A stretch of DNA of 64,000 bases from Chryseolinea lacunae (GTDB lineage Bacteria; Bacteroidota; Bacteroidia; Cytophagales; Cyclobacteriaceae): contig NZ_JAERRB010000015.1 of NCBI RefSeq assembly GCF_016735595.1, positions 1 to 64,000 of the forward strand, given 5' to 3'. The notes under the pieces are model-generated. The model saw only the letters and a program-made list of their open reading frames with translations. It had not been told where the DNA came from and made no database searches. Shown in pieces: positions 1-7,826 of this stretch (within the stretch, counting starts at the first letter, position 1; each line of letters begins with the position of its first letter). The position numbers were made by a program, and so were the translations under genes.

Positions 1-84
1 AGGCTGAAGCTATCTTTATAGTGATGTTGAAATATGGAAAACCCAGCCCACTATCAGGCACATGTTTCCCACATTCCAACATCT

Positions 85-900
85 TCAACAATTATTACTG
101 ACACAGTTTATTTTACAGACCCTGAGATTATACAAAGGATTTCGTTCAAATAATGCTCGTTTAAATGTGGTAACAGTTACGCCTTCGATAAGAGTCCTCG
201 ATTTTACAGAGTGTCGTTTGATTACACTGTCGAGTACTTCTTTAAGATCCTCCTGTTCGTCCTTCCAATCCTCATCTGTGTAATCCGCTGTAGTATCCTC
301 ATCTTCCTCCGCATCGTCAGCCTCGTCTTCTCCGAGCATAGCGCTTATCATCTTGTCTACCTGTCGTTCTTGTGTTTCTACCGCTGATTTTACAAAGTCT
401 AAATCGTCCGCCGGATTAAACGAAATTTTGAACCCTTCAATTTTTGAAGAGTCAGAATATTCTAGTCTTAGGGAATCTGGCCGCAGACTGAAATACGTCG
501 TTACGAGTTCATCATTGGTCTTTGGTTTATCAAGGGATAGTGCGACGAGGCTCTCTGCACTGAACTTGAAGTACGGAACGTCTGTCACAGAGATGCTATT
601 AAGAAGTGAGCCAGGCATGCTTTGCTGTATTGTCCAATTTATACTACTGGGCCGTATTAAAAGAAAATTAAGATTCGGTTCAAAATAAGCCTCTTTTGTG
701 TCGGGTACAGCGCCTTTTTTAATCTCGATGTCATTGACGTTAAATGATACCGTGACCCTGTCTGTTTTTGAAATTAGCTTCTCGATTATCCATGGAGCAT
801 CTGTCCCGAGGACACTTGAAACGATTGTCATCACCAGTCCACCTAAGAGTGTGCTCGTTGAGATGGCTAGCCAGTTTTTTGTTTTTTTGTTTTTTGTCAT
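85..900 (-). CDS. membrane-anchored hypothetical protein
   Basis: I do not recognise this 271-residue protein. The ATG at 900 is chosen over a TTG twelve bases upstream. It starts with a basic stretch (MTKNKKTKN) and one hydrophobic segment near residues 10-30, so it should be a single-pass membrane protein or have an uncleaved signal anchor. The remainder is hydrophilic, with a very acidic run around residues 190-215 that is rich in Glu and Asp. The tail carries Cys residues (VCKINCVSNNC). Base composition looks more AT-rich than the following genes, which hints at foreign origin. A terminator-like hairpin lies immediately upstream. No function is inferred. Confidence 0.6.
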   Translation of the reverse strand: MTKNKKTKNWLAISTSTLLGGLVMTIVSSVLGTDAPWIIEKLISKTDRVTVSFNVNDIEIKKGAVPDTKEAYFEPNLNFLLIRPSSINWTIQQSMPGSLLNSISVTDVPYFKFSAESLVALSLDKPKTNDELVTTYFSLRPDSLRLEYSDSSKIEGFKISFNPADDLDFVKSAVETQERQVDKMISAMLGEDEADDAEEDEDTTADYTDEDWKDEQEDLKEVLDSVIKRHSVKSRTLIEGVTVTTFKRALFERNPLYNLRVCKINCVSNNC

Positions 901-922
901 TTTGATCAGCAATAAAATAAAA

Positions 923-962
923 AGCCCATCCCGTCAGTCGCAGCAACTGACGTGGATGGGCT
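923..962 (-). terminator. strong hairpin with T-tract, reading leftward
   Basis: AGCCCATCC at 923-931 pairs with GGATGGGCT at 954-962, and CGTCAGT pairs with ACTGACG inside it, giving an almost continuous 16-bp stem. On the minus strand the stem is followed at once by TTTTTATTTTATT. It probably ends transcripts from the DUF1877 gene at 1196-1699, but it sits only 23 bases before the start codon of the 85-900 gene. Confidence 0.6.
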
Positions 963-1195
963 CATTACTTAAATATAATAAAAAAATTAATGGAGAAAAA
1001 TAGGCGTCGGGATTGAAGTTTTAGACCTTGTGCATGCTATAATTTAGTGGATTGTCAGCTATTCACAGCTAGGATTATGATACTGAACAAGTTCGTTCGG
1101 CTCGTTCCGGTAGCGCCATGAAAGTAATCTTACTCTATGTTGCCGGAATCTTGCTAGCGGATAAACCTGTCGTCATTGCCAGTGGTAACGAAGGC

Positions 1196-1699
1196 CTAGC
1201 TTATAAACGAAATCACCCCCAAATTCTCATCTCCAGCCTTTTTATAAAACTCCTTCATCGCTACAAAATATTCCAATAGATATTCCTTTCCGTCTTCGCC
1301 TTCCCAGATTTCCGGATAGACGCCGTGGTCGGTCATTTGTTGGCCGTCGTAGTGTTGGGACAGGTGGTCGGCGGTTATTTTGTCGAGTTCTTTGTTTAGT
1401 TTTTTTACCTGGTCGGGGGTGATGTATTGGGCGGGGCCATAGCCCATGTCCTGGTCTTCGCTCACGGTTTTGTCGCCGAACACGACCCAGGCCAGCGGGG
1501 GAGCGGCTTCTTCAATTTGTGCGAGGGTGAAGCCGGTGATGGCATAGAAAATTCCTTCCCAGGCTTTGTCGAGGTAGAGGAGGCCTTCAATTCCGCTTTC
1601 ATCGTCGGCATACACTTTCTCTTCCAGCAGTGTGGGGTTGTTCAAAATGTCTTTCAGTTCTTTTTCTGTCACCTGCAAAAGGTTGCCGATCATGCTCAT
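1196..1699 (-). CDS. DUF1877 (YfbM-like) family protein
   Basis: A 167-residue cytoplasmic protein. The pattern of an N-terminal MSMIGNLLQVT, a central segment GLLYLDKAWEGIFYAITG, and a later YGPAQYITPDQVKKL-type segment is what I know of the DUF1877/YfbM family; the biochemical role of that family is unknown. The reading frame is open further upstream, but the added residues do not resemble the family and the ATG at 1699 fits the conserved start. It stands alone, and the terminator at 923-962 is the next one downstream. Confidence 0.75.
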   Translation of the reverse strand: MSMIGNLLQVTEKELKDILNNPTLLEEKVYADDESGIEGLLYLDKAWEGIFYAITGFTLAQIEEAAPPLAWVVFGDKTVSEDQDMGYGPAQYITPDQVKKLNKELDKITADHLSQHYDGQQMTDHGVYPEIWEGEDGKEYLLEYFVAMKEFYKKAGDENLGVISFIS

Positions 1700-1849
1700 G
1701 GTATTTCTTGGGTTTTGGTTCTCAAATAAATTACTATTCCAGGAGACTGCAAAGATAAAAAAAGTGCGAAATGAACAAACCAATATGGTTAGATAAATAA
1801 ACTAATTAAATTAGTTGACTTGCGTGCCGCCAGATCCTTCTTTTACAGC

Positions 1850-2236
1850 ATGAAAATGGCAGCGCTGGGCCCGGGCATGTATAAGATCAGGCGGAAGGAG
1901 TATCAATCGGGTGGGAACAAGGCGGGACGCAAGAATGTGAACACCATCCACCTGCTCACCGTGCGCGGCGTGGGCGACGGGTTGCGCTATCACATCGACC
2001 ACGATCCGTTTGGCGCGCATCCCCGCGACATGAACCTTCTTGACGATTACGAAATTGTGAGCCGCTACGACGGTCCACCCCAGATCGACCACTGCCTCAT
2101 CACACTCACCTTCACCGACGCTGCAGGCGACACCTTCAACTTCCAGGTGAAAAGCCTGTGGACGTTGCGCGCGTTGATGGAGTCGATGGAGTTTTTGAAG
2201 AAGCCGTTTGATTTTGTGGTGCGGAAGCGGAAGTGA
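1850..2236 (+). CDS. hypothetical protein
   Basis: A 128-residue protein of unknown function, without signal peptide or membrane segment. It is basic at both ends (KIRRKEYQ near the start, RKRK at the end). The frame extends to a TTG at 1820, but the ATG at 1850 is preferred; the start is uncertain because no convincing ribosome-binding site is visible. Codon usage with GC-rich third positions argues that this frame, not the antisense one, is coding. Confidence 0.5.
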   Translation: MKMAALGPGMYKIRRKEYQSGGNKAGRKNVNTIHLLTVRGVGDGLRYHIDHDPFGAHPRDMNLLDDYEIVSRYDGPPQIDHCLITLTFTDAAGDTFNFQVKSLWTLRALMESMEFLKKPFDFVVRKRK

Positions 2237-2384
2237 GTGCCTCTTAGGGGTTGGTTTTGAGAAATGTACGAAACAGAAATAGATTAAACAGGATCGCTGA
2301 AATGGCGACGCTTAACGATAGCGATTTGAAGCATTGCCAAAAAGATCCAGTTGCCGGAAAAGCGTAAAATTCCGCGGTACTTTA

Positions 2385-2975
2385 TTATGCTTCCTCCATC
2401 ACTTTGATCAGCTTGTCAATTTTCTCCAGCCGTGGAATGAATTGTGTTTTCACAGCGCGTTTGTTCAGGTAATAGATAACCACGCTCAGCCCGACAATGC
2501 CTGCGCTGGTCTTCATTATTTTGGGCAGACGTCCGGCCACGCCGGGCCCGAGCACGAACAGGATCATGAGGATCATGGCGGGCAGGATGTACCAGTAGAG
2601 AATGTTGTCGAGCATCTGTTTTTGGATGTTCAGGTATTCTCTTGACTTGTACAGGTATTGCAGGTAGGTTTCGGTGAATGCCGTGGGTTTGTGTTTCCGG
2701 GCGCTGCGCAGGCGGTAGATCACGTAGATGCCCCACACGATGATGAGCACCGAGGCAATTTTGGTGAGCACAAACGGGAAGTGATAGGCATAGTAGGCAA
2801 ACACGGGCATGCCCAGAAGTGCGGCGATCTGTTCGGCCCAATCGCGGGTTTTTATCTTCCGGTGAAAGGTGTCCAGGTTCGATTGCACGTCGATCATCAG
2901 GCGGGATTTCTCAAACTTCACACGCTCCTGGTTGGGCGACGACTGCCAGATTTTTACCAATTCATCCTCTATCAT
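2385..2975 (-). CDS. membrane protein coupled to the ECF sigma factor (candidate anti-sigma)
   Basis: A 196-residue protein whose ATG overlaps the stop of the sigma factor gene as ATGA, so the two should be translationally coupled. The first 50 residues are a charged, helical cytoplasmic-type domain (MIEDELVKIWQSSP...). Two hydrophobic hairpins follow, near residues 55-85 and 125-165, then a short basic tail. The long frame continues upstream through the sigma gene in the wrong frame and is ignored there. In Bacteroidota a small membrane protein right after an ECF sigma factor is often its anti-sigma factor; that role is inferred from position only, because no zinc anti-sigma (ZAS) HxxxCxxC motif is present. 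Confidence 0.7.
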   Translation of the reverse strand: MIEDELVKIWQSSPNQERVKFEKSRLMIDVQSNLDTFHRKIKTRDWAEQIAALLGMPVFAYYAYHFPFVLTKIASVLIIVWGIYVIYRLRSARKHKPTAFTETYLQYLYKSREYLNIQKQMLDNILYWYILPAMILMILFVLGPGVAGRLPKIMKTSAGIVGLSVVIYYLNKRAVKTQFIPRLEKIDKLIKVMEEA

Positions 2976-3484
2976 GACCTTTCGATTATACAGTTCAGTA
3001 GTTTGTCTTTGATTCTTTTCACCATCACGGCCACGTGATTTTCGGTGAGGCCGGTGATTTCTGAGATTTCCCTGTAGGGCAATTCCTCCAGATACAATGT
3101 GATGACGGCCCGGTCGGCATCGTTGAGTTTTTTTATGCAGGCCCTGAGTTTGATGAGCCGTTCGTGATCTTCGGTGTGTGGTGCTTCGGGTTCGATGTTT
3201 TCGATGGTGATGCTGTCCATCTTCAGAAACCGCGTTCGCTTTTTTTCCTGCTTCGACTGCAGCCGAAGGCAAACGTTGAGTGTGATGCGGAACATCCAGG
3301 TGCCGAGCGATGCCTTTTCCTGAAACGAGGGCATGGCTTGCCAGATGTTGATGACGGCTTCCTGGAAAAGATCTTTTTTGTCGTCGGCATCTTCGGCATA
3401 GACAGAACAAATCCTCAGCAGCTTTTGCTGATGCTGTTCCAACGCCCTGAGAAAGGTGTTTTCAAGTTCCTGATCCATGTGCAT
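2972..3484 (-). CDS. ECF-type RNA polymerase sigma factor
   Basis: A 170-residue sigma-70 family protein of ECF size. Region 2 is visible as DLFQEAVINIWQAMPSF followed by the promoter-melting segment GTWMFRITLNVC. Region 4 is the helix-turn-helix LPYREISEITGLTENHVAVMVKRIKDKL. ATG codons at 3484 and 3478 are both possible. The adjoining, overlapping membrane protein gene is a likely partner. Target promoters cannot be told from the sequence. Confidence 0.9.
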   Translation of the reverse strand: MHMDQELENTFLRALEQHQQKLLRICSVYAEDADDKKDLFQEAVINIWQAMPSFQEKASLGTWMFRITLNVCLRLQSKQEKKRTRFLKMDSITIENIEPEAPHTEDHERLIKLRACIKKLNDADRAVITLYLEELPYREISEITGLTENHVAVMVKRIKDKLLNCIIERS

Positions 3485-3598
3485 GTTTGGTCCTTACCTT
3501 CTTGGTGACAGGAGGGTGGAAAATATGACAAGTAATTTAATTTTTTTTTATTGAAGTGGTGAGGGGAGGTGTAGTAAGACGTGGGCGTCGCGAACGAC

Positions 3599-3691
3599 GC
3601 ATAGTCCCGGGGCGGAGACTATGCTGCTGCGTGGTGTGAAGGAATTGTGGGTGATAAGTGGGCAGTGTGAAAGATAGTGAGACTATGCTGC
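3599..3691. repeat. three-armed short repeat (GACTATGC)
   Basis: GCATAGTC at 3599-3606 is the inverse of GACTATGC at 3617-3624, and the 13-mer GAGACTATGCTGC occurs at both 3615-3627 and 3679-3691. It fills most of the gene-free interval between the sigma factor start and the end of the 3703-4155 gene. Function is unknown; it could fold as a hairpin. Confidence 0.5.
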
Positions 3692-3702
3692 GATGCGGGG
3701 AG

Positions 3703-4155
3703 TCACAACGTGACTTTCGCGCCAAGCTTTTCGGTTGCGAAAGATTTGAATTCGGTCAGGCGGTTTTCGCTGATCAGTTTGCGGAGGGGGAACATTTCTT
3801 TTTTGGATGAGGCATAGGTTATATTCACCACGATGCCGGTTCTTAGTGAGTTGTATATGAAATAGATTCCGACACAAGGGATCAAAAGGAAAAGCATCAT
3901 TTTCACATACCGCTCGGCGTGTTCTTTGTTTGCCAGAATGTCGAACGTGCGGAAGCTCAGGTATGTGCCTACGCCCACGAGTATGGTTCCGATCAGCAGA
4001 ATGATCCACCAGTTGTAGAGTTCTTTTCTTTTTTCGAAGCGCATCGCGTTTATCTGGCTCCAGCGAATGGTTTTGTAGTTGAAGCCGCTGCGCAACAAGT
4101 GAATGCCGTGGTCGGTAATTCCAAACTCACCGGTTTCCAATAGATAGTGGCTCAT
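3703..4155 (-). CDS. hypothetical two-helix membrane protein
   Basis: A 150-residue protein with two predicted transmembrane segments (about residues 48-68 and 85-103). The N-terminal part, GEFGITDHGIHLLRSGFNYKTIRWSQI, has the look of a small PH-like (bPH) membrane-associated domain, where a short strand pair ends in an IRWSQI-type motif; this is a resemblance, not a firm call. No operon partner is close. Confidence 0.6.
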   Translation of the reverse strand: MSHYLLETGEFGITDHGIHLLRSGFNYKTIRWSQINAMRFEKRKELYNWWIILLIGTILVGVGTYLSFRTFDILANKEHAERYVKMMLFLLIPCVGIYFIYNSLRTGIVVNITYASSKKEMFPLRKLISENRLTEFKSFATEKLGAKVTL

Positions 4156-4306
4156 GGCATGCTTTCTTTATGTGAATCGTGTTTCGTCGAATCGCCGGGC
4201 GTTTGCGAAGGACGCCAGCCGTTTGGCGAAACGTTGAATAAAGATACAGATTTCAGCATGCTTTGATAGGGCGACGCTGGAAAATTTCGTACTGAGCTTT
4301 TTTTGC

Positions 4307-4687
4307 TCAGTACGTGAATTGCTCCAGCACAATGCGGCCATCTTTCACTTCATAGAGCATGATTTGATTGATCACTACTTTGCCATGGCCTTCCACCGTG
4401 ATGTCAACTTCGCGGCCCACCGCAAAATGATTGCCACCCACAATGGGGGTTGTGGTCGACAATTTGTGAACCTCCTGCACACGGGCCACCCAATCTTCGC
4501 CTTTTTTTCGCACGGCACTTTTGCCTTGAGCATCTTTGAAGTAGGGCGAGTCGGCGGGCTCAACACTTCTCACGTTGTCGGCAAACAATTCGTCCTGAAT
4601 TTCGAACCACATTTCTTTTTGGGCCAGGGCGTTGAAACGATCGGCCACCTGCTGGGTAGTGAGCGTTTGTTTTGTTTCGGTTGTCAT
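4307..4687 (-). CDS. SnoaL-like / NTF2-like domain protein
   Basis: A 126-residue single-domain protein of SnoaL size. The first half is the helical part (TTQQVADRFNALAQKEMWFEIQDELFADNVRSVEP), and the C-terminal half alternates into strands (NHFAVGREVDITVEGHG, MLYEVKDGRIVLEQF), as in NTF2-fold proteins. Some members are cyclases or isomerases and many have no known substrate. It is the last gene of a three-gene minus-strand operon, 7 bases after the ArsR gene. Confidence 0.75.
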   Translation of the reverse strand: MTTETKQTLTTQQVADRFNALAQKEMWFEIQDELFADNVRSVEPADSPYFKDAQGKSAVRKKGEDWVARVQEVHKLSTTTPIVGGNHFAVGREVDITVEGHGKVVINQIMLYEVKDGRIVLEQFTY

Positions 4688-4694
4688 GCGAAGG

Positions 4695-5027
4695 TTAGTT
4701 GTTTTTGTTGTCCAGTTTGTTGTTTAATAGCGTTTCCAGTTTTTTCAATTTCGAAACCCAGAATTTGTCGAAGTAGGAAATGAATTCCTGGAGCTCGTTG
4801 AAGCCGTCTTGCTTCAGTATGCAATAGCGTTCGCGGCCAATGTCCTGGATGGAGATGAAGCCGGCGGTGTGCAATATTTTCACGTGCTTCGAAACGGCGG
4901 GGCGGCTCATGTCGAAGTTGTCGGCCAGGTTGTTGATGGTGAGGCTGTTTTTCGAGAGCAGCTTCAGCATCTTGCGCCGGCTCGGGTCGGCAATGACCTG
5001 AAAGGTGTCAAGCGTGGGTTGTGCCAT
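4695..5027 (-). CDS. ArsR family winged-helix regulator
   Basis: A 110-residue protein with the compact ArsR fold: FQVIADPSRRKMLKLLSK, then the recognition helix region LADNFDMSRPAVSKHVKILHTAGFI, and the wing around DIGRERYCILK. It lacks an obvious metal-binding ELCVCDL box, and its operon partner is a SRPBCC protein, as in the common ArsR/AHSA1 regulatory pairs that do not sense arsenic. Its start overlaps the end of the SRPBCC gene by 20 bases. The operator-like repeats upstream of the operon are the probable binding site. Confidence 0.88.
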   Translation of the reverse strand: MAQPTLDTFQVIADPSRRKMLKLLSKNSLTINNLADNFDMSRPAVSKHVKILHTAGFISIQDIGRERYCILKQDGFNELQEFISYFDKFWVSKLKKLETLLNNKLDNKNN

Positions 5028-5457
5028 GTTGTGTGGTGTTTATGTAATTGGCCATTTTCTGCAGGTTTGTGAGCCAGCCGTTCATCATGCCTTTGTAGAT
5101 GTCGTGGTTTTCGGGATCCCGGAAGCCGCTGTGTTCGAGGTGAAGTTCGGTGCCGTTGGCGATGGGGCGCAGCGTCCATACCACAAGGGTGTCGAGTTCA
5201 ATCTTGCCGTTGCCGGGGCCCGCCTTCCAGGTATAGGACAACTTTTTGAAGGGAACAATTTCCAGCACCGTGCAATGCATAATGCCGTCGATGTTGAGGC
5301 TGGGGATGGGGTTTGTTTTGAATTGAAACGCATGACCCACGATGGGCTTGAAATCGTTTTTCATGAGCCACTGCGCCATCAGGTCGGGGTCGGTCAGAAA
5401 TTGCCAGACTGCTTCCGGCGGATGGGAAAAGGTGAAGGTGTGGTTTATGCTGTGCAT
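5008..5457 (-). CDS. SRPBCC (AHSA1/START-like) domain protein
   Basis: A 149-residue protein of the AHSA1-like SRPBCC superfamily. It has the usual beginning FTFSHPPEAVWQFLTDPDLMAQWLM, a middle of beta strands, and the late signature LHLEHSGFRDPENHDIYKGMMNGW. Such proteins bind hydrophobic ligands in a deep cavity; the ligand here is unknown. It is the first gene of an operon with the ArsR regulator and the SnoaL-like protein. Stop and start of the next gene overlap, implying coupled translation. Confidence 0.85.
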   Translation of the reverse strand: MHSINHTFTFSHPPEAVWQFLTDPDLMAQWLMKNDFKPIVGHAFQFKTNPIPSLNIDGIMHCTVLEIVPFKKLSYTWKAGPGNGKIELDTLVVWTLRPIANGTELHLEHSGFRDPENHDIYKGMMNGWLTNLQKMANYINTTQHGTTHA

Positions 5458-5473
5458 GGATATGTAATTTTTA

Positions 5474-5507
5474 AGTTACGTAAATGTATGGGTAACTTTT
5501 GAGTTAC
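5474..5507 (-). promoter_or_regulatory. operator-like repeats and promoter of the SRPBCC-ArsR operon
   Basis: GTAACT at 5492-5497 and AGTTAC at 5502-5507 form a perfect inverted repeat with a TTTG spacer. A further AGTTAC lies at 5474-5479 and TTACGTAA at 5476-5483 is palindromic. Between them, on the minus strand, TACATTTA (5488 to 5481) differs by one base from the Bacteroidota -7 element TAnnTTTG. The arms thus flank the promoter, as expected for repression by the ArsR protein. Confidence 0.6.
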
Positions 5508-5771
5508 ACAAATGATTTTGAGGAAATGAACGGCGTGGTGCTTCTTTTGAAGATTAAACCCTCTGTTCGATGGAGGCCGGTACCGGTGATGATGGAGCCA
5601 TAAGGATTGCTTCGCGGCCCTATCGAATGATTGCGGCCTGGAGTCATTCGGGGCGCGGCCGGACATTCATCCGGCGTTGTGGTGGCTCAACTCCGTTTCG
5701 TGTTGCTTGGCTTAAATGCCCTTTCGTGGCAGCGCAAACCTTCTATTTTTAGGTACGCTAATGCAGACCCT

Positions 5772-6380
5772 ATGGAAGTTCTGAGGTTCATGTTGTTTAA
5801 CAGGCTTACAAATTCCTATCTCATTTCGGACCACCGGTTTTTGCGGTGGAACAAACGGCTGCAGACTATGGCTGCGGAGATGGGGTTCACGCCTTCTATT
5901 TTTATTCCCTATCTGGTGGTGTTCATGATTCCGCTGGTGCTCTTTGCGGTGAGCCCGATCCCCAAACATTTTGGGGTGCTCGAATTTTTGAGCCTGGTTC
6001 CGTTCGGGCTGTTGGTGATGGCGCTGATGAACAAGGATTTTTTTAATGGCCAGAGCGTGGTGCACCGGCGATTTGGGTATTGTGTGGTTGATATTAAAAC
6101 GAATCAACCGGCCGGTCCTTTGAAATGCATGTTGCGGAACGTGACCAATCCGTTGTGGCCGATAGAAGCTATTTTTGTTTTGGTGAATCCCCGAAGACGA
6201 CTTGGTGATTTTATAGCCGGGACGATGCTGGTTGATGTTACGCCGTCTGATCCGGAATTGATTCTGGATGAAATCCGGAGTGCGAAGTTTGATAAACAGA
6301 CGGTGTTGACGTTGTTGTGTTCGATTTTTTGGGTGGTAATTTTTATGATCTCGTTTGATCCGCGGATGCGGTTTTGGTGA
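5772..6380 (+). CDS. RDD family membrane protein
   Basis: A 202-residue membrane protein. It has three or four hydrophobic segments (around residues 42-62, 65-85 and near the C-terminus) and the RDD-type core: FNGQSVVHRRFGYCVVDIKTNQPAG followed by NPRRRLGDFIAGTMLVDV. The ATG at 5772 is preferred because the upstream 47 codons of the open frame look non-coding. RDD proteins are mostly of unknown role; a few have been linked to ion transport. The gene stands alone between two minus-strand groups. Confidence 0.8.
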   Translation: MEVLRFMLFNRLTNSYLISDHRFLRWNKRLQTMAAEMGFTPSIFIPYLVVFMIPLVLFAVSPIPKHFGVLEFLSLVPFGLLVMALMNKDFFNGQSVVHRRFGYCVVDIKTNQPAGPLKCMLRNVTNPLWPIEAIFVLVNPRRRLGDFIAGTMLVDVTPSDPELILDEIRSAKFDKQTVLTLLCSIFWVVIFMISFDPRMRFW

Positions 6381-6576
6381 GCGATCTTTTTGACCGGTGG
6401 TATCGGTTCGCGACAACCTGAATTTCTTGGACCGGGTGATAATTTTTTTTTAATTTCTGAATGTGTCGTTCCATTGATGCGTGGATCGCTGCTCGGGGTG
6501 AGTGTGCGTGGGTGCCAAGGGGGGATTGGAGATCGATTTGGGGTGTGCTGTGGCACTTAAGGTAAATGTGGTTTTG

Positions 6577-6604
6577 AAAAAGCCGCCGGCAGAGCCCGGC
6601 GGCT
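6577..6604 (-). terminator. rho-independent terminator of the 6675-7145 gene
   Basis: AGCCGCCGG at 6581-6589 pairs with CCGGCGGCT at 6596-6604. On the minus strand the stem runs directly into TTTTTC. A looser T-run on the plus strand (6611-6617) could let it also stop rightward transcription. Confidence 0.7.
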
Positions 6605-6674
6605 GTCATGTTTTTTTGGGGTGATGGGATTTGTGTTTGGTGTGTGGTGAATATTTTAAGCGCGCTTAGCGATT

Positions 6675-7145
6675 TTAGTTTACGGTTTGGGTCTTTTGTT
6701 CTTTGAGGGTTGGGTTGCCTTTGCCGGTGTTGATTAGGTTGGCGAGGCTTTGCTGGAGGTATTCGGCCCATGCTTTGGAGCAGTCTTTGAAGCATTCAAT
6801 TTGGGGGATGAGGCCGAGGTGGGTGAAGTGGATTTGGGTTTTGTTGTTGTGCTGGGAGATTTCGAACGTGATTTTGGTTCCGGTCCATTCGTCTTGGTCG
6901 GCAATGAAGTTGAGGGTGCTGTGGGTGACGAGCCAGACTACTTTTTTGTCGGGCACGAGTTCGATCAGCTTTTGTGTTGACACGTGGATGTCGTCGAAAA
7001 AGCGAACTGTGAATTCGTCGTTTAGTTTTTGGGAGTTGCCTTCCAGGTTGTCGGTCCACCATTGGGTCACGTTGTTGATGGCCGTGAAAGCTTCGTGCGG
7101 GGTGGCGTTCACGGTTATGGTTTCGGCATAGTCTTGTTGTTTCAT
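6675..7145 (-). CDS. AHSA1-type SRPBCC protein, tandem copy 2
   Basis: A 156-residue protein with the START-like pattern YAETITVNATPHEAFTAINNVTQWW at the start, GTKITFEIS in the middle and TQIHFTHLGLIPQIECFKDCSKAWAEYLQQSL near the end. The ATG at 7145 lines up with that of the neighbour at 7298-7789; the open frame runs 22 codons further without family likeness. The two proteins share most of these landmarks, so they arose by tandem duplication. The ligand is unknown. Confidence 0.85.
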   Translation of the reverse strand: MKQQDYAETITVNATPHEAFTAINNVTQWWTDNLEGNSQKLNDEFTVRFFDDIHVSTQKLIELVPDKKVVWLVTHSTLNFIADQDEWTGTKITFEISQHNNKTQIHFTHLGLIPQIECFKDCSKAWAEYLQQSLANLINTGKGNPTLKEQKTQTVN

Positions 7146-7297
7146 TTTTGAGTTGGGTTTATGATGTTTATCTCTAAGCGCGTTCGCGCTTGTGTTTTTG
7201 CCGATGGGCATTGCCTTTGCAAGCTCCGGTGTGGCTTTGTCTCACGGCGAAAGCTTGCCCCGACTGTTGAGATTGCAATCATGCCGGGGCAGGCTGT

Positions 7298-7789
7298 TTA
7301 GCTGCGGGTCAGGAATTTTTCTTCGTGTTTGGTTCGGGGTGGTTTGCTTTTGCCGTTGGGCAGGCCTTTGCCGGTGGTGATGAGGGCTTTCAGACTTTTC
7401 TGGATGTATTGCGTCCAGCCGTCGCGGCAAACGTCATAACATTCGTATTCCGGAACCAGGCCGATGTGGGTGAACACGATCTGGGTTTTGTTTTCCTTCT
7501 GTGAGATCTCGAAGGTGATGGTTGTGCCCGTCCATTCGCTGCTGTCTTTGGTGAATTTGAAGAAGTTGTTTTTGACAAGCCAGCCAACCTTCTTTTCAGG
7601 AACCAGTTCCACTACCTTGATCTGGCAACGGTGAATGTCTTCGTACTGATAGTTGAACGCTTCGTTTAGTTTGTTGGTGTTGCCTTCAACGTCTTCCGAC
7701 CACCAGCCGCGAACGTTGGTGATGGCGTTGAATGCTTCCAGGGGCGTGTTGTCTACCAGAAGGGTTGTGGTGAAATCTTTTGTGGCCAT
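7298..7789 (-). CDS. AHSA1-type SRPBCC protein, tandem copy 1
   Basis: A 163-residue paralogue of the gene at 6675-7145: FTTTLLVDNTPLEAFNAITNVRGWW, GTTITFEISQKENKTQIVFTH, and LVPEYECYDVCRDGWTQYIQKSLKALI. Both have the Cys pair ECxxxC before the last helix (ECYDVC here, ECFKDC there). The tail after GKGLP is extended and basic. The 152 bases between the copies hold a small hairpin (7176-7191) but no gene. Confidence 0.85.
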   Translation of the reverse strand: MATKDFTTTLLVDNTPLEAFNAITNVRGWWSEDVEGNTNKLNEAFNYQYEDIHRCQIKVVELVPEKKVGWLVKNNFFKFTKDSSEWTGTTITFEISQKENKTQIVFTHIGLVPEYECYDVCRDGWTQYIQKSLKALITTGKGLPNGKSKPPRTKHEEKFLTRS

Positions 7790-7826
7790 ACGTGTTTTTG
7801 TTATTGTGTTGAAGTGCGTTTGTTTG

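Noticed and set aside
1118-1280. Short plus-strand frame MKVILLYVAG...
   Set aside because: It runs into the end of the DUF1877 gene on the other strand and has no promoter or family support.
2976-3410. Upstream extension of the 2385-2975 gene to 3410
   Set aside because: The extension runs through the sigma factor gene in another frame and is a basic, low-complexity sequence; the ATG at 2975 overlaps the sigma stop in the usual way.
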